DNA of 64,000 nt from Clostridiales bacterium (GCA_022773945.1 JALFNS010000013.1:1-64000); one strand, 5' to 3'; counted from the stretch's first letter, positions 1-8,411 are shown. Made by a program: numbers and translations. Notes: generated by a model not told the origin, from the letters alone.

Positions 1-1
1 G

Positions 2-259
2 GGAATGAGAAATCTGGATGCGCTGATGATAGTGGCTGACAAGGACAGTATGCTGGTAATTTCGGGAACCGGAGAGGTAATAGAGCCGGATCAGAATTTT
101 GTGGCAATCGGCTCCGGCGGAAACTATGCATATGCGGCAGCCAATGCCCTCTATAATAACACCGACCTTGACGCGGAGACAATTGTAAGGAAGTCTCTGG
201 AGATTGCTTCTTCCATATGCGTTTACACTAATAATAACATTTCTGTGGAGAAACTGTAA
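2..259 (+). CDS. hslV: HslV protease subunit (ClpQ), 3' part only
   Basis: This is the C-terminal 85 residues of the peptidase subunit of the HslUV (ClpQY) ATP-dependent protease, a cytoplasmic barrel that degrades proteins unfolded by HslU. The N-terminal catalytic threonine lies beyond the left edge. The reading frame is open to the edge, so the methionine at base 5 is internal. Visible family features are the strand [11 protein letters not shown], the turn [10 protein letters not shown] and the glycine-rich [12 protein letters not shown] segment. It is followed after 17 bases by hslU, the usual hslVU-codY order of Firmicutes. The identification rests on the remembered family pattern and on this context. 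Confidence 0.93.
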   Translation, partial: GMRNLDALMIVADKDSMLVISGTGEVIEPDQNFVAIGSGGNYAYAAANALYNNTDLDAETIVRKSLEIASSICVYTNNNISVEKL

Positions 260-276
260 GAAGAGGGGGAAAAGAA

Positions 277-1716
277 ATGGCAAGCAAGTTATACAGCATG
301 ACGCCAAAGGAAATAGTGGCTGAATTGGATAAATATATAATCGGCCAGGACGAGGCAAAGAAATCTGTTGCAATCGCTTTGAGAAACAGATATAGAAGAA
401 GCCTGCTGCCTGATGAGATGAGAGAGGAGATCACTCCCAAAAACATACTTATGATGGGACCTACCGGCTGCGGAAAAACCGAAATCGCCAGAAGGCTGGC
501 TAAACTTATGGATGCTCCTTTTGTAAAAGTTGAAGCAACCAAATTTACCGAGGTGGGATATGTGGGTCGCGACGTTGATTCGATGGTCAGAGATCTGGTG
601 GAAGCTTCCATGAGAGTAACCAAGCAGAAAAAGCTGGAAGAAAAATATTCCATTGCAGATAAAATTGTTGAAGAAAAACTGGTGGAAGCAATAATACCGG
701 GCAAAAAGAAAAAGTCTGCAAGCCAGAGCAAAAGTCCCTTTGATTTTATTATGAACAGCGGAGGATATCAGAGCCAGAAACAGCAGTATCTGGAAAGCCA
801 GGCGGCAAAAGAGGCCGAGCCTTCCAAAGAGGATATGGATGTTGAGATGGCCAGAGAACAGGTCAGAGAACAGCTCCGCCAGGGCCTTCTGGAAGAACAG
901 TATATTGAAATCGAAGTACTGGATGCGCCTAAGGGAAATCAGCTGGATATGAGCAACGAAGGAATGTCCATAGCTATAGGAAACATTTTCGGAAATATGA
1001 TGCCGGAAAAAACCAAAAAAAAGAACTGCAAAGTTAAAGACGCCCGCAAGATTCTCAGAGAACAGGAAGCCCAGAAGCTTATAGACATGGATGTGGTAAC
1101 AGATGAAGCCATTGAAAATGCCGAGCAGAACGGAATAATCTTTATTGATGAAATAGACAAAATCGCATCAGGCTCAAGAATGACCTCCGGCGCGGATGTG
1201 TCAAGAGAAGGCGTGCAGAGAGATATACTGCCTATAGTTGAGGGAAGTGTGATAAACACCAAATACGGACCTGTAAAGACTGATCATATTCTCTTTATAG
1301 GTGCCGGTGCGTTTCATACGGCCAAGCCTACGGATCTGATACCTGAACTGCAGGGACGTTTTCCTATAAGAGTCGAGCTGGAAAGCCTAACAAAAGAAGA
1401 TTTTGTAAACATTCTTACTGTGCCTGAGAATGCGCTGATAAAGCAGCATAAAGCGCTCCTGGAAACAGAAGGAATAGAAGTGGAATTTACTGATGATTCC
1501 ATAGAAGAAATTGCAACAATTTCTTATCTCATGAATGAACAGACTGAAAACATCGGTGCAAGAAGACTCCATACAATTCTTGAAAAGCTTCTTGAAGACA
1601 TTTCCTTCAACATCCCGGAAATGGAAGAAGAGAAAATAGTCATCGATCAAGAGTATGTAAAAGACAAGTTTAAAGAGACCATACACAAGGAGGATCTGGA
1701 CAGATTCATTCTGTAA
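277..1716 (+). CDS. hslU: HslU ATPase subunit of the HslUV protease (ClpY)
   Basis: A 479-residue AAA+ unfoldase that recognises substrates and threads them into HslV. Walker A is GPTGCGKTE (about residues 61-69), the pore loop is GYVG (about 94-97), and Walker B is IIFIDEID (about 287-294). The stretch between them (about 110-240) is the charged I-domain that is typical of HslU and absent from ClpX. The arginine-containing [12 protein letters not shown] segment and the C-terminal domain are intact, and the protein ends in RFIL, fitting the C-terminal tail that docks into HslV. The start follows an AGAGGGGG ribosome site. Length is normal for the family. Confidence 0.97.
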   Translation: MASKLYSMTPKEIVAELDKYIIGQDEAKKSVAIALRNRYRRSLLPDEMREEITPKNILMMGPTGCGKTEIARRLAKLMDAPFVKVEATKFTEVGYVGRDVDSMVRDLVEASMRVTKQKKLEEKYSIADKIVEEKLVEAIIPGKKKKSASQSKSPFDFIMNSGGYQSQKQQYLESQAAKEAEPSKEDMDVEMAREQVREQLRQGLLEEQYIEIEVLDAPKGNQLDMSNEGMSIAIGNIFGNMMPEKTKKKNCKVKDARKILREQEAQKLIDMDVVTDEAIENAEQNGIIFIDEIDKIASGSRMTSGADVSREGVQRDILPIVEGSVINTKYGPVKTDHILFIGAGAFHTAKPTDLIPELQGRFPIRVELESLTKEDFVNILTVPENALIKQHKALLETEGIEVEFTDDSIEEIATISYLMNEQTENIGARRLHTILEKLLEDISFNIPEMEEEKIVIDQEYVKDKFKETIHKEDLDRFIL

Positions 1717-1749
1717 TGGTCCATTGGACAGTCGGCAGGGGAATAAGTT

Positions 1750-2514
1750 ATGTCGGATAGAATATTAAGCAAAATACGCAGACTTAACCGGGTGCTTACG
1801 GAGAGCACCGCAGGTATGTTTTCATACGATGAACTGGGAAAGATATTGAGTGAGGTGATAAATGCCAACGTGTACATCACCGATGCCGGAGGAAATGTCC
1901 TGGGAGCCGGATATATAAATGCCGAAGATACATCAACAGTCACAGATGAAAAGGGCGGAGAAAAGCTGACGGAGGCTCATAACAGCCGGTTCATGAAAAT
2001 AGAGAGCACTGTGGCAAACCTGCGGGGAAAAGAGGCAACTGATCTTCTGGGAGAGGATTACACAATGGCAGGAAAATATCATTGTGTGATTCCGGCCTTT
2101 TGCGGAGGCGAGAGGCTTGGAACTCTTATACTGGCAAGATATTCTCCGGAGTTTGATGAAGAGGACATTGCATTATGCGAATACGGCGCCGCAGTCATCG
2201 GTCTGGAAATTCAGAGAAACAACAGACTTGCCAGAGAAGAAGAATTAAGAAAAAAAGCCGCGGTGGATATTGCCCTGGCTTCACTGTCCTTTTCCGAAAA
2301 AGAAGCTGTATGTAACATGATGGGTGAGTTTGAAGGTGATACAGGGACAATAGTTACCAGCAAGATAGCCGAAAAATACGGAATGACGGTTTCCCTGACG
2401 GTAAATGCTCTGCGCAAGCTGGAAAGTGCCGGAGTTGTAGAAACTCGGTCTATGGGTATGAAGGGGACGAGAATAAAAATCCTCAATCCATGTCTGAGAG
2501 AACGACTAAAATAA
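1750..2514 (+). CDS. codY: CodY, GTP- and branched-chain-amino-acid-sensing global repressor
   Basis: A 254-residue cytoplasmic regulator that represses nutrient-uptake and biosynthetic genes while GTP and branched-chain amino acids are plentiful. The N-terminal GAF-type ligand domain (about 1-155) is followed by a linker helix and a winged helix-turn-helix (about 200-245) with the recognition region VSLTVNALRKLESAG. The gene lies 33 bases behind hslU, as in Bacillus and many Clostridia, so co-transcription is likely. A hairpin with a short T run follows it. One candidate CodY box is seen in this window, upstream of the NCS1 transporter (34118-34132). Confidence 0.96.
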   Translation: MSDRILSKIRRLNRVLTESTAGMFSYDELGKILSEVINANVYITDAGGNVLGAGYINAEDTSTVTDEKGGEKLTEAHNSRFMKIESTVANLRGKEATDLLGEDYTMAGKYHCVIPAFCGGERLGTLILARYSPEFDEEDIALCEYGAAVIGLEIQRNNRLAREEELRKKAAVDIALASLSFSEKEAVCNMMGEFEGDTGTIVTSKIAEKYGMTVSLTVNALRKLESAGVVETRSMGMKGTRIKILNPCLRERLK

Positions 2515-2534
2515 AACATTAAGTTTAACATTAT

Positions 2535-2571
2535 CCCCGCGGTAAGCATATTATACCGAGGGGGTATTTTT
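2535..2571 (+). terminator. Hairpin after codY that also covers the yunB ribosome site
   Basis: The arms CCCCGCGGTA (2535-2544) and TACCGAGGGG (2554-2563) pair with one mismatch and are followed by TATTTTT. This looks like an intrinsic terminator for codY. The 3' arm contains the GAGGGGG ribosome site of yunB, whose ATG is at 2572, so the same hairpin would hide that site in any read-through transcript. Confidence 0.6.
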
Positions 2572-3204
2572 ATGCGCAGGATTGCAGTAATTCTTATAGG
2601 AATCGGACTTGTCATTTCGGGCACAATACTGCTTATAAAAGACGCTTTCGGTGAAAGCATAGAGCATGTGGCTCAGCAGGTGGCTGTAAATGCTGTGGCT
2701 ATGAAAATAAATTCCAGCCTTATGGAAGGGTTTTATGATGAAAGCCTGGGAGAACCTCTTCTGAATATTGAAAGAGACGCGGAGGGCAATATACAGTACC
2801 TGGAGCCTAATTCGAGGCTCATAAACAAGCTTGTACTGTCTTTTTCCACTAAAGTAAAGGAAAATTACGATTTGTCGGATATCGAGGAAATAAAGGTGAA
2901 TCTGGGAGCAATAACAGGCAGCAGAATTATGTCTCAACTGCCGTTTTATGTAACCGTTAAGGTTCATCCTGTAAGCCTTACTAAATTTCAGTGTGAAACG
3001 GAATTTGAAACGGAAGGGATAAATCAGACAAGATACTATGTATATTGCACCATAAAAAGTCAGGTGCGGATAGTAGCGCCTTTTACAGATAAAATATCAG
3101 AAATTAAAAGAAAGGTCATTATTGCCGAAGCGGTAATAGTAGGAAAAGTGCCTGATAACTATGTAATGGTGCCTGAAGAAAATATTTTAGATGCAATTGA
3201 ATAG
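2572..3204 (+). CDS. yunB: Sporulation protein YunB
   Basis: A 210-residue protein resembling YunB, a sigma-E-dependent sporulation protein of Bacillus whose biochemical role is not known. One N-terminal hydrophobic segment (about residues 4-22) predicts a single membrane anchor. The rest matches the family layout, with N-terminal EHVAQQVAVNAV, the central GAITGSRIMSQ segment and the C-terminal KVIIAEAVIVGKVPDNYV segment. It points to an organism that sporulates or descends from sporeformers. Its start lies directly under a hairpin (2535-2563). No sigma-E-type promoter could be named with confidence in the short upstream gap. Confidence 0.8.
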   Translation: MRRIAVILIGIGLVISGTILLIKDAFGESIEHVAQQVAVNAVAMKINSSLMEGFYDESLGEPLLNIERDAEGNIQYLEPNSRLINKLVLSFSTKVKENYDLSDIEEIKVNLGAITGSRIMSQLPFYVTVKVHPVSLTKFQCETEFETEGINQTRYYVYCTIKSQVRIVAPFTDKISEIKRKVIIAEAVIVGKVPDNYVMVPEENILDAIE

Positions 3205-3225
3205 AACTTGTGATAAAGTAAAACT

Positions 3226-4506
3226 ATGGTTAGATTTAATGAAAACAACGAAGTCCTCAGAGAGGATCAATACAAGACCATACTGGTTGGTCTGGAAAAA
3301 AATCAGGATATTTCATATTCTATGGAGGAGCTTGAGGGACTGGCGCAAGCTGCCGGAGCTCAGGTCCTGGCTCACATGGTGCAGAAACTGGAAAAGCCCA
3401 ATACTGCAACGCTGATAGGGAAGGGAAAGGTCGAGGAACTGTCAGAAGCAGTGAAAAACATGGAAGCAGATATGGTTATCTTTAATGAAGAACTCACAGG
3501 AATGCAGCTGAGAAATCTGGAAGATGCTCTTGGAGTAAGGGTAATTGACAGAACCATATTGATTCTTGACATATTTGCATCGAGAGCCTCTTCCCGGGAA
3601 GGAAAGCTTCAGGTGGAACTGGCGCAGCTTAAATACAGACTTCCAAGGCTTACAGGCTTCGGTAAATCTCTGTCAAGACTGGGAGGCGGTATAGGAACAA
3701 GGGGTCCCGGAGAAAAGAAACTGGAAACTGACAGACGACACATCGAGCGTCGAATGAATGACATAAAAGAAGAACTTTCTCAGTTTAAAAACACAAGAAA
3801 TACTCAGCGCGCAAAGAGGGAAAAAAACAAGGTTCCTGTGGCGGCTCTTGTGGGGTATACCAATTCGGGAAAATCTGCGCTTATGAACCGGCTTCTGACA
3901 GTATCTGAAAAGGAAGACAAGTCGGTTCTTGAACGTGATATGCTTTTTGCTACTCTTGATGTTCAGCAGCGTAATGTTACTTCTCAGAGCGGCAGGCAGT
4001 TTATTCTGATAGATACCGTAGGATTTGTAAGCAAACTGCCTCATTCTCTGGTGGAAGCTTTTAAGGCCACTCTGGAAGAGGTGACCTATGCAGATCTGCT
4101 TCTTCATGTAGTGGACTCCTCCTACGAAAACCATGATTTTCACATAGAGGTTACAGATCGTGTGCTTGAAGAAATAGGTGCAGGAGATAAAGAAAAAATC
4201 ATGGTGTATAACAAATGTGATCTGCCTCACGATGACATAATATGTCCTGCCGGATGTGAAAACATTGAAATATCAGCGAAGACAGGTGAAAACATTAACC
4301 AGCTTCTGCATATGATTGAGTCGAGGCTTTTTGGAAATTATGTAAAGGCAAAACTGCTTATTCCATATGACAGAGGTGACATTTCATCATATCTGTGCAG
4401 TGAGGCGACGGTAACAATTATGGATTACAAAGAAAACGGAACTTATTTTGAAGCAGAGCTGAAGGAGGCAGATTACAGGAGGTTGAAAAAGTATGAAGCT
4501 TTATAG
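3226..4506 (+). CDS. hflX: GTPase HflX
   Basis: A 426-residue ribosome-associated GTPase; in characterised bacteria HflX splits stalled or heat-damaged 70S ribosomes. The N-terminal HflX domain (about 1-180) includes the glycine-rich GGIGTRGPGEKK segment. The G domain has G1 GYTNSGKS (about 209-216), G3 DTVG and G4 NKCD. The upstream frame has stop codons just before this ATG, so the start is fixed although the ribosome site is weak. The end overlaps the next gene by 14 bases, which suggests translational coupling. Confidence 0.95.
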   Translation: MVRFNENNEVLREDQYKTILVGLEKNQDISYSMEELEGLAQAAGAQVLAHMVQKLEKPNTATLIGKGKVEELSEAVKNMEADMVIFNEELTGMQLRNLEDALGVRVIDRTILILDIFASRASSREGKLQVELAQLKYRLPRLTGFGKSLSRLGGGIGTRGPGEKKLETDRRHIERRMNDIKEELSQFKNTRNTQRAKREKNKVPVAALVGYTNSGKSALMNRLLTVSEKEDKSVLERDMLFATLDVQQRNVTSQSGRQFILIDTVGFVSKLPHSLVEAFKATLEEVTYADLLLHVVDSSYENHDFHIEVTDRVLEEIGAGDKEKIMVYNKCDLPHDDIICPAGCENIEISAKTGENINQLLHMIESRLFGNYVKAKLLIPYDRGDISSYLCSEATVTIMDYKENGTYFEAELKEADYRRLKKYEAL

Positions 4507-5101
4507 TACTGTCGCCGGGGAAGCCTCTGCAGAGCAGGTAATTGAAAAATCCAGGTTTATAACGTATGTCAAACCGGTAGAAACAAGGGAAGAGGCCGAA
4601 GCATTCATAGCAGAAATACGCGGAAAGCACCGGGATGCAACTCACAATGTGCCGGCCATGGTTCTGGGTGATAAAATGCAGATACAGTGGGCATCTGATG
4701 ATGGAGAACCTCAGGGAACTTCAGGAGCGCCCATAGTAAAGATGCTGGTGGCCGCAGGCATAACAAATGTCGTGATAGTAGTAACAAGATACTTCGGCGG
4801 GATAAAACTTGGGACGGGCGGTCTCGTCCGGGCTTATACATCCAGCGCTAAACTGGGAATAGAGGCCGCAGGTGTATGTGATGTGGCCCAGCAGCTGTGT
4901 CTTACATATTGCCTGGAATATACGCATCTTTCAAAAGTTCAGAAAATGGCAGGAAATGATTTCAATATAGGTGATGTTATTTATACGGACGTGGTTCAAG
5001 TGTCTGTGAACTGCGATCCTGAAAAAGAAGAAACGGTAAAATCAGCCATCAATAACGCCACAGGCGGAAAAGCAATTTTAAAGAAAGAAGAAAAAAAATA
5101 A
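4493..5101 (+). CDS. yvyE: YigZ/YvyE (IMPACT) family protein
   Basis: A 202-residue member of the IMPACT family (UPF0029 N-terminal domain plus a YigZ C-terminal domain). Family members are linked to translation control in eukaryotes; the bacterial role is not settled. The conserved core is visible as EKSRFITYV, then HRDATHNVPA, DDGEPQGTSGAPI and VVTRYFGGIKLGTGGLVRAY. The C-terminal ferredoxin-like half starts at about residue 135. The start overlaps the end of hflX and has a clear AGGAGG site. The protein ends in a lysine-rich tail. Confidence 0.92.
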   Translation: MKLYSTVAGEASAEQVIEKSRFITYVKPVETREEAEAFIAEIRGKHRDATHNVPAMVLGDKMQIQWASDDGEPQGTSGAPIVKMLVAAGITNVVIVVTRYFGGIKLGTGGLVRAYTSSAKLGIEAAGVCDVAQQLCLTYCLEYTHLSKVQKMAGNDFNIGDVIYTDVVQVSVNCDPEKEETVKSAINNATGGKAILKKEEKK

Positions 5102-5115
5102 TTTCGATTTTATCG

Positions 5116-5144
5116 TTGACATAAGTTTTCAGTTATGCTAATAT
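5116..5144 (+). promoter_or_regulatory. Upstream promoter of the tRNA cluster
   Basis: TTGACA (5116-5121), a 17-base spacer and TAATAT (5139-5144). It lies in the gap between the YvyE gene and the tRNA genes and would give a longer precursor than the second promoter. Confidence 0.6.
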
Positions 5145-5211
5145 ATGTTTCGGCTCGTTGTTAAACCTAAAAACGACGAGAAGAAAAAGTTAAAAAAAGT
5201 TAAAAAAGTCC

Positions 5212-5240
5212 TTGACAATCGTGGCTTGATAATGTATATT
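5212..5240 (+). promoter_or_regulatory. Main promoter of the tRNA cluster
   Basis: TTGACA (5212-5217), a 17-base spacer and TATATT (5235-5240) form a near-consensus sigma-A promoter. Transcription would start near 5247, about 27 bases before tRNA-Val. It is the second of two TTGACA promoters about 96 bases apart, as often seen for stable RNA genes. Confidence 0.75.
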
Positions 5241-5273
5241 TAATAAATGTGTCGAGCAGTTTAATGGACGTGA

Positions 5274-5349
5274 GGGCGCTTAGCTCAGCTGGGAGAGCAC
5301 CTGCCTTACAAGCAGGGGGTCATAGGTTCGAGCCCTATAGCGCCCACCA
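5274..5349 (+). tRNA. tRNA-Val (UAC)
   Basis: Acceptor arms GGGCGCT and AGCGCCC pair fully, the anticodon loop is CTTACAA, and ACCA is encoded at the 3' end. It is the first of 15 tRNAs in one direction. Confidence 0.97.
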
Positions 5350-5355
5350 CAAGAT

Positions 5356-5432
5356 GGCCTGGTAGTTCAGTTGGTTAGAATGCCAGCCTGTCACGCTGGA
5401 GGTCGACGGTTCGAGCCCGTTCCAGGTCGCCA
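5356..5432 (+). tRNA. tRNA-Asp (GUC)
   Basis: Acceptor arms GGCCTGG and CCAGGTC (one G-U pair), anticodon loop CTGTCAC, encoded CCA. Six bases separate it from tRNA-Val. Confidence 0.97.
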
Positions 5433-5453
5433 ACTTTTTTTAACAGTTCCTTC

Positions 5454-5528
5454 GCTGGTGTGGCTCAACGGTAGAGCAGCTGATTTGTAATCAGCAGGTT
5501 GGGGGTTCGATTCCCTCCACCAGCTCCA
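5454..5528 (+). tRNA. tRNA-Thr (UGU)
   Basis: Acceptor arms GCTGGTG and CACCAGC, anticodon stem GCTGA/TCAGC with loop TTTGTAA, encoded CCA. Confidence 0.97.
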
Positions 5529-5536
5529 TTATTTGT

Positions 5537-5621
5537 CGAGGGATTCCCGAGTGGCCAAAGGGGGCGGACTGTAAATCCGTTAGCTGAGCTTTCGATGGTT
5601 CGAATCCATCTCCCTCGACCA
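5537..5621 (+). tRNA. tRNA-Tyr (GUA)
   Basis: Acceptor arms CGAGGGA and TCCCTCG, anticodon loop CTGTAAA, long variable arm typical of a bacterial class II tRNA (85 bases), encoded CCA. Confidence 0.97.
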
Positions 5622-5645
5622 TCTATTCAATAACTTTATATGTGT

Positions 5646-5720
5646 GCGGAAGTGGCTCAGGGGTAGAGCATCGCCTTGCCAAGGCGAGGGTCGCGAGTTC
5701 GAATCTCGTCTTCCGCTCCA
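5646..5720 (+). tRNA. tRNA-Gly (GCC)
   Basis: Acceptor arms GCGGAAG and CTTCCGC, anticodon stem TCGCC/GGCGA with loop TTGCCAA, encoded CCA. Confidence 0.97.
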
Positions 5721-5731
5721 ATTTATATCAT

Positions 5732-5805
<74 letters not shown>

Positions 5806-5814
5806 CTATTTTGT

Positions 5815-5891
5815 GGGCTCATAGCTCAGCTGGATAGAGCAACGGCCTTCTAAGCCGTGTGTCCGGGGTTCGAATCCCTGTGGGCTCGCCA
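5815..5891 (+). tRNA. tRNA-Arg (UCU)
   Basis: Acceptor arms GGGCTCA and TGGGCTC pair with G-U wobbles, anticodon stem ACGGC/GCCGT with loop CTTCTAA, encoded CCA. Confidence 0.96.
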
Positions 5892-5903
5892 TTTTTTCAA
5901 AGA

Positions 5904-5979
5904 TGGGGTATAGCCAAGTCGGTAAGGCAGCGGACTTTGACTCCGTCATGCGTAGGTTCGAGTCCTGCTACCCCAGCCA
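5904..5979 (+). tRNA. tRNA-Gln (UUG)
   Basis: Acceptor arms TGGGGTA and TACCCCA, with the T1-A72 pair typical of tRNA-Gln, anticodon loop CTTTGAC, encoded CCA. Confidence 0.97.
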
Positions 5980-5983
5980 ATAT

Positions 5984-6059
5984 GACCCATTAGCTCAGTC
6001 GGCAGAGCACTTGACTTTTAATCAAGGTGTCCGGAGTTCGAATCTCCGATGGGTCACCA
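5984..6059 (+). tRNA. tRNA-Lys (UUU)
   Basis: Acceptor arms GACCCAT and ATGGGTC, anticodon stem CTTGA/TCAAG with loop CTTTTAA, encoded CCA. The 58 bases after it hold nothing recognisable. Confidence 0.97.
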
Positions 6060-6117
6060 GTTATACAGGTTGGGGTAATCGAAAAGAACAACGGACTTAA
6101 TATAGCAGATAGCATGA

Positions 6118-6206
6118 GGAGAGGTGTCCGAGTGGTTTAAGGAGCCGGTCTTGAAAACCGGTGACTCCGTAAGGGGCCGTGGGTTCGAATCCCACCCTCT
6201 CCGCCA
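6118..6206 (+). tRNA. tRNA-Ser (UGA)
   Basis: Acceptor arms GGAGAGG and CCTCTCC, anticodon stem CCGGT/ACCGG with loop CTTGAAA, long variable arm, encoded CCA (89 bases). Confidence 0.97.
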
Positions 6207-6221
6207 TAATATGTTATGTAC

Positions 6222-6312
6222 GGAGAAGTACTCAAGAGGCTAAAGAGGACGGTTTGCTAAATCGTTAGGGTTCGCAAGGGCCGCATGGGTTCGAATCCCA
6301 TCTTCTCCGCCA
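6222..6312 (+). tRNA. tRNA-Ser (GCU)
   Basis: Acceptor arms GGAGAAG and CTTCTCC, anticodon stem ACGGT/ATCGT (one G-U pair) with loop TTGCTAA, long variable arm, encoded CCA (91 bases). Confidence 0.96.
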
Positions 6313-6320
6313 CATTATTT

Positions 6321-6396
6321 AGGGGTATAGCTCAGTTGGTAGAGCAGCGGTCTCCAAAACCGCGTGCCGTGGGTTCGAATCCTACTGCCCCTGCCA
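6321..6396 (+). tRNA. tRNA-Trp (CCA)
   Basis: Acceptor arms AGGGGTA and TGCCCCT, anticodon stem GCGGT/ACCGC with loop CTCCAAA, encoded CCA. Confidence 0.97.
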
Positions 6397-6422
6397 TTTA
6401 GGCAAAAGCCGCAATTTAATAT

Positions 6423-6499
6423 CGGGGTGTAGCGCAGTTTGGTAGCGCAACTGGTTTGGGACCAGTGGGCCGCGGGTTCAAATCCTGCCACCCCGACCA
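6423..6499 (+). tRNA. tRNA-Pro (UGG)
   Basis: Acceptor arms CGGGGTG and CACCCCG, anticodon stem ACTGG/CCAGT with loop TTTGGGA, encoded CCA. Confidence 0.97.
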
Positions 6500-6511
6500 C
6501 TTTTAAGATGT

Positions 6512-6588
6512 GGGCCATTAGCTCAGTTGGTTAGAGCGTCCGGCTCATAACCGGCAGGTCCTGGGTTCGAGTCCCCGATGGCCCACCA
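6512..6588 (+). tRNA. tRNA with CAU anticodon (elongator Met, or Ile2)
   Basis: Acceptor arms GGGCCAT and ATGGCCC pair fully, the anticodon loop is CTCATAA, and CCA is encoded. The normal G1-C72 pair argues against initiator tRNA. A CAU anticodon is also carried by the tRNA-Ile that TilS modifies to read AUA, and the sequence alone does not separate that from elongator methionine. Confidence 0.9.
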
Positions 6589-6615
6589 CTTAAAAAATTG
6601 AATAAAATGAAGTAT

Positions 6616-6691
6616 GCCCAGATAGCTCAGTTGGTAGAGCAGGGGACTGAAAATCCCCGTGTCCTTGGTTCGATTCCGAGTCTGGGCACCA
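6616..6691 (+). tRNA. tRNA-Phe (GAA)
   Basis: Acceptor arms GCCCAGA and TCTGGGC, anticodon loop CTGAAAA, encoded CCA. It is the last gene of the cluster and is followed directly by a T run. Confidence 0.97.
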
Positions 6692-6696
6692 TTTTT

Positions 6697-6745
6697 TTAA
6701 AAAATAAAATGGCAGGGAGGCCTAATCGAGGGCTTTACCCTGCCA
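6697..6745 (-). terminator. Terminator of the radical SAM gene, overlapping its 3' end
   Basis: Arms TGGCAGGG (6710-6717) and CCCTGCCA (6738-6745) form an 8-bp stem. Read on the minus strand it is followed by TTTTATTTTTT. The stop codon of the minus-strand gene (6722) lies inside the loop. Confidence 0.65.
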
Positions 6746-7708
6746 TGTGTTTCTTTTCTGCATTTCCTTATGTATGCCGTTCAGTATAGTCCTCTTCCTG
6801 TAGCTCCATGAGGGTGAAATCAGGATTTCCCTCGGAGCGTCTCCCGATATTCTGTGAACCGTTATCTCAGGAGGGATTATTTCCAGAGCTTCTATAAGCG
6901 TGTCAATATAATCCTCCATTGTTTCGAAGGAGACATAATCCGGCATGGTCTTTTCCATGAGTGATCCTTTAACCAGATTGAGCATGTGGAGCTTGATGCC
7001 GAAAATTCGTCCTGATTCACTTTCTCTGCATGCGTATCTTACGGATTCCATCATCATTTCGCGCGATTCACCGGGCAGGCCCAGAATCAGATGCGTCACC
7101 ACAGGAATGTTTCTGGAGCCGAGCTCTCTGATCGCCCTGTCGTAGTCACTCAAGGTGTGACACAGGTTCATGGCTTTTGCTGTAGTCTCGTGGGTAGTCT
7201 GAAGACCCAGCTCAACCCATAGAAATGTCTCGCGGTTCAGTTCCTCCAGAAGATTCAGCACGTCATCCGGCAGGCAGTCTGTTCTGGTGGCTATTGCCAG
7301 TCCTTTCACCGAGGGATGGCTGAGTGCCGCGCGGAACTTGTCTCTCAGCTCATCTGCGGGGGCATAGGTGCTCGTGTTGCTCTGAAAGTATGCTATGTAT
7401 TCGCCATCGGGCCATTTGTCCGACAGGAGGGCTATCTGGCTGTCCAGAGCGGCTCTGATTGCGGACGCATCCCCGCCTTCGAAGCGGCTTGCCCTGTCGC
7501 CGGAACCTCTGGACGAGCAGAAGAGGCAGCCGCCGAGGCCTTTGCTTCCGTCTCTGTTGGGGCAGGTGAAGCCTCCGTCCAGGGAGAGCTTGATTATCTT
7601 TTTGCCGAATTTTTTCTTCAGGAAGGAGCCGATCATATTGATGCGCAGCTGTTGACCGTCAGATGTATCAAAAATCCGGGGCATCTTGTTTTTCTGTAAA
7701 GTATCCAT
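6722..7708 (-). CDS. Radical SAM protein of the YhcC/YtqA (TIGR01212) family
   Basis: A 328-residue radical S-adenosylmethionine protein. The cluster-binding cysteines have the wide spacing of this family: C49, C61 and C64 in CPNRDGSKGLGGCLFC. Other family blocks are the substrate region AYFQSNTSTYAP, the E-G-LQT motif in WVELGLQTTHE and the LILGLPGE block. Reaction and substrate are not established for the family as far as I know, so only the class is named. The gene is convergent with the tRNA cluster and divergent from hpf. The start sits near CodY-like and promoter-like sequence shared with hpf. Confidence 0.9.
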   Translation of the reverse strand: MDTLQKNKMPRIFDTSDGQQLRINMIGSFLKKKFGKKIIKLSLDGGFTCPNRDGSKGLGGCLFCSSRGSGDRASRFEGGDASAIRAALDSQIALLSDKWPDGEYIAYFQSNTSTYAPADELRDKFRAALSHPSVKGLAIATRTDCLPDDVLNLLEELNRETFLWVELGLQTTHETTAKAMNLCHTLSDYDRAIRELGSRNIPVVTHLILGLPGESREMMMESVRYACRESESGRIFGIKLHMLNLVKGSLMEKTMPDYVSFETMEDYIDTLIEALEIIPPEITVHRISGDAPREILISPSWSYRKRTILNGIHKEMQKRNTWQGKALD

Positions 7709-7768
7709 GAACCAATTGTATCAGAATGTGATGAAACCGTAAATTTTCAGAATTATTTGCATGCGTTG

Positions 7769-7797
7769 TTGAATGAAAGCGGATTCGGTGTTAGAAT
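7769..7797 (+). promoter_or_regulatory. Probable hpf promoter
   Basis: TTGAAT (7769-7774), a 17-base spacer and TAGAAT (7792-7797), placed 24 bases before the hpf start. A loose CodY-box-like sequence (AATTTTCAGAATTAT, 7742-7756, three mismatches to the consensus) lies just upstream. Confidence 0.45.
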
Positions 7798-7820
7798 TAA
7801 CTAAAAGGAGGTTGACTGAC

Positions 7821-8348
7821 ATGAAGACTATTATTACAGGCAAGAATTATACTCCAAGCGAGAAGCTCAAGGAGACCATCGAGAAGAAATTCGCCAAACT
7901 GGACAAGTATTTTCCGGAGGAAAACACGGGTAATATAATGGTCCTCAAAGAGAAGGACGGTTATAAGGTTGAGGCGACAATCAACACCAAGGGCACAATC
8001 TTCAGGGCTGAGGTGAGAGCCGATGATCCATATGACTGCGTAGACAGGGTTATTGAGAAACTGTCAAACCAGATGAGCAAATTCAAGACAAAGCTTCAGA
8101 AGAAGTACAAGGGACAGAAGGGCTTCGCTTTCGAGGCACTTCCTGAGTACGAGGATGAGATGGAGGAGATTTCAGTCGTTAAGACTAAGAAATTCCAGCT
8201 GGAGCCGATGTCCTCAGAGGAAGCTATCATGCAGATGGAGATGCTTAACCATGAATTTTTCGTTTACATGAATATGGAGACGGATTCTGTAAACGTTGTT
8301 TATAAGAGAAAGGACGGACAATACGGAGTACTGGAAACCGTTTATTGA
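7821..8348 (+). CDS. hpf: Long-form ribosome hibernation promoting factor (HPF)
   Basis: A 175-residue factor that binds the 30S decoding region and, through its C-terminal domain, pairs ribosomes into inactive 100S dimers. The N-terminal ribosome-binding domain covers about 1-95 (ITGKNYTPSEKLKETIEKK, then RAEVRADDPYDCVDRVIEKL). The C-terminal dimerisation domain (about 120-175) has the signature KKFQLEPMSSEEAIMQMEML and the end MNVVYKRKDGQYGVLE-like region. An in-frame ATG lies 48 bases upstream, but the AAGGAGG site at 7805-7811 sets the start at 7821. A terminator follows. Confidence 0.95.
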   Translation: MKTIITGKNYTPSEKLKETIEKKFAKLDKYFPEENTGNIMVLKEKDGYKVEATINTKGTIFRAEVRADDPYDCVDRVIEKLSNQMSKFKTKLQKKYKGQKGFAFEALPEYEDEMEEISVVKTKKFQLEPMSSEEAIMQMEMLNHEFFVYMNMETDSVNVVYKRKDGQYGVLETVY

Positions 8349-8371
8349 TTTTAAGTAAGAAAAACGCGAGG

Positions 8372-8401
8372 GCTGCCGCAATATGCGGTAGCTTTTTTTT
8401 T
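8372..8401 (+). terminator. hpf terminator
   Basis: GCTGCCGCA pairs with TGCGGTAGC (8372-8392, one G-U) and is followed by nine T. It belongs to the GGCTGCCGC-type hairpin family that recurs in this window. Confidence 0.88.
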
Positions 8402-8411
8402 ATCAACGTGA

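Noticed and set aside
3191..3415. Small open frame at the yunB/hflX junction
   Set aside because: It overlaps the start of hflX in another frame and its product has no recognisable features.
5903..6789. Short open frames inside the tRNA cluster
   Set aside because: They run across well-formed tRNA genes on either strand and have no ribosome sites.
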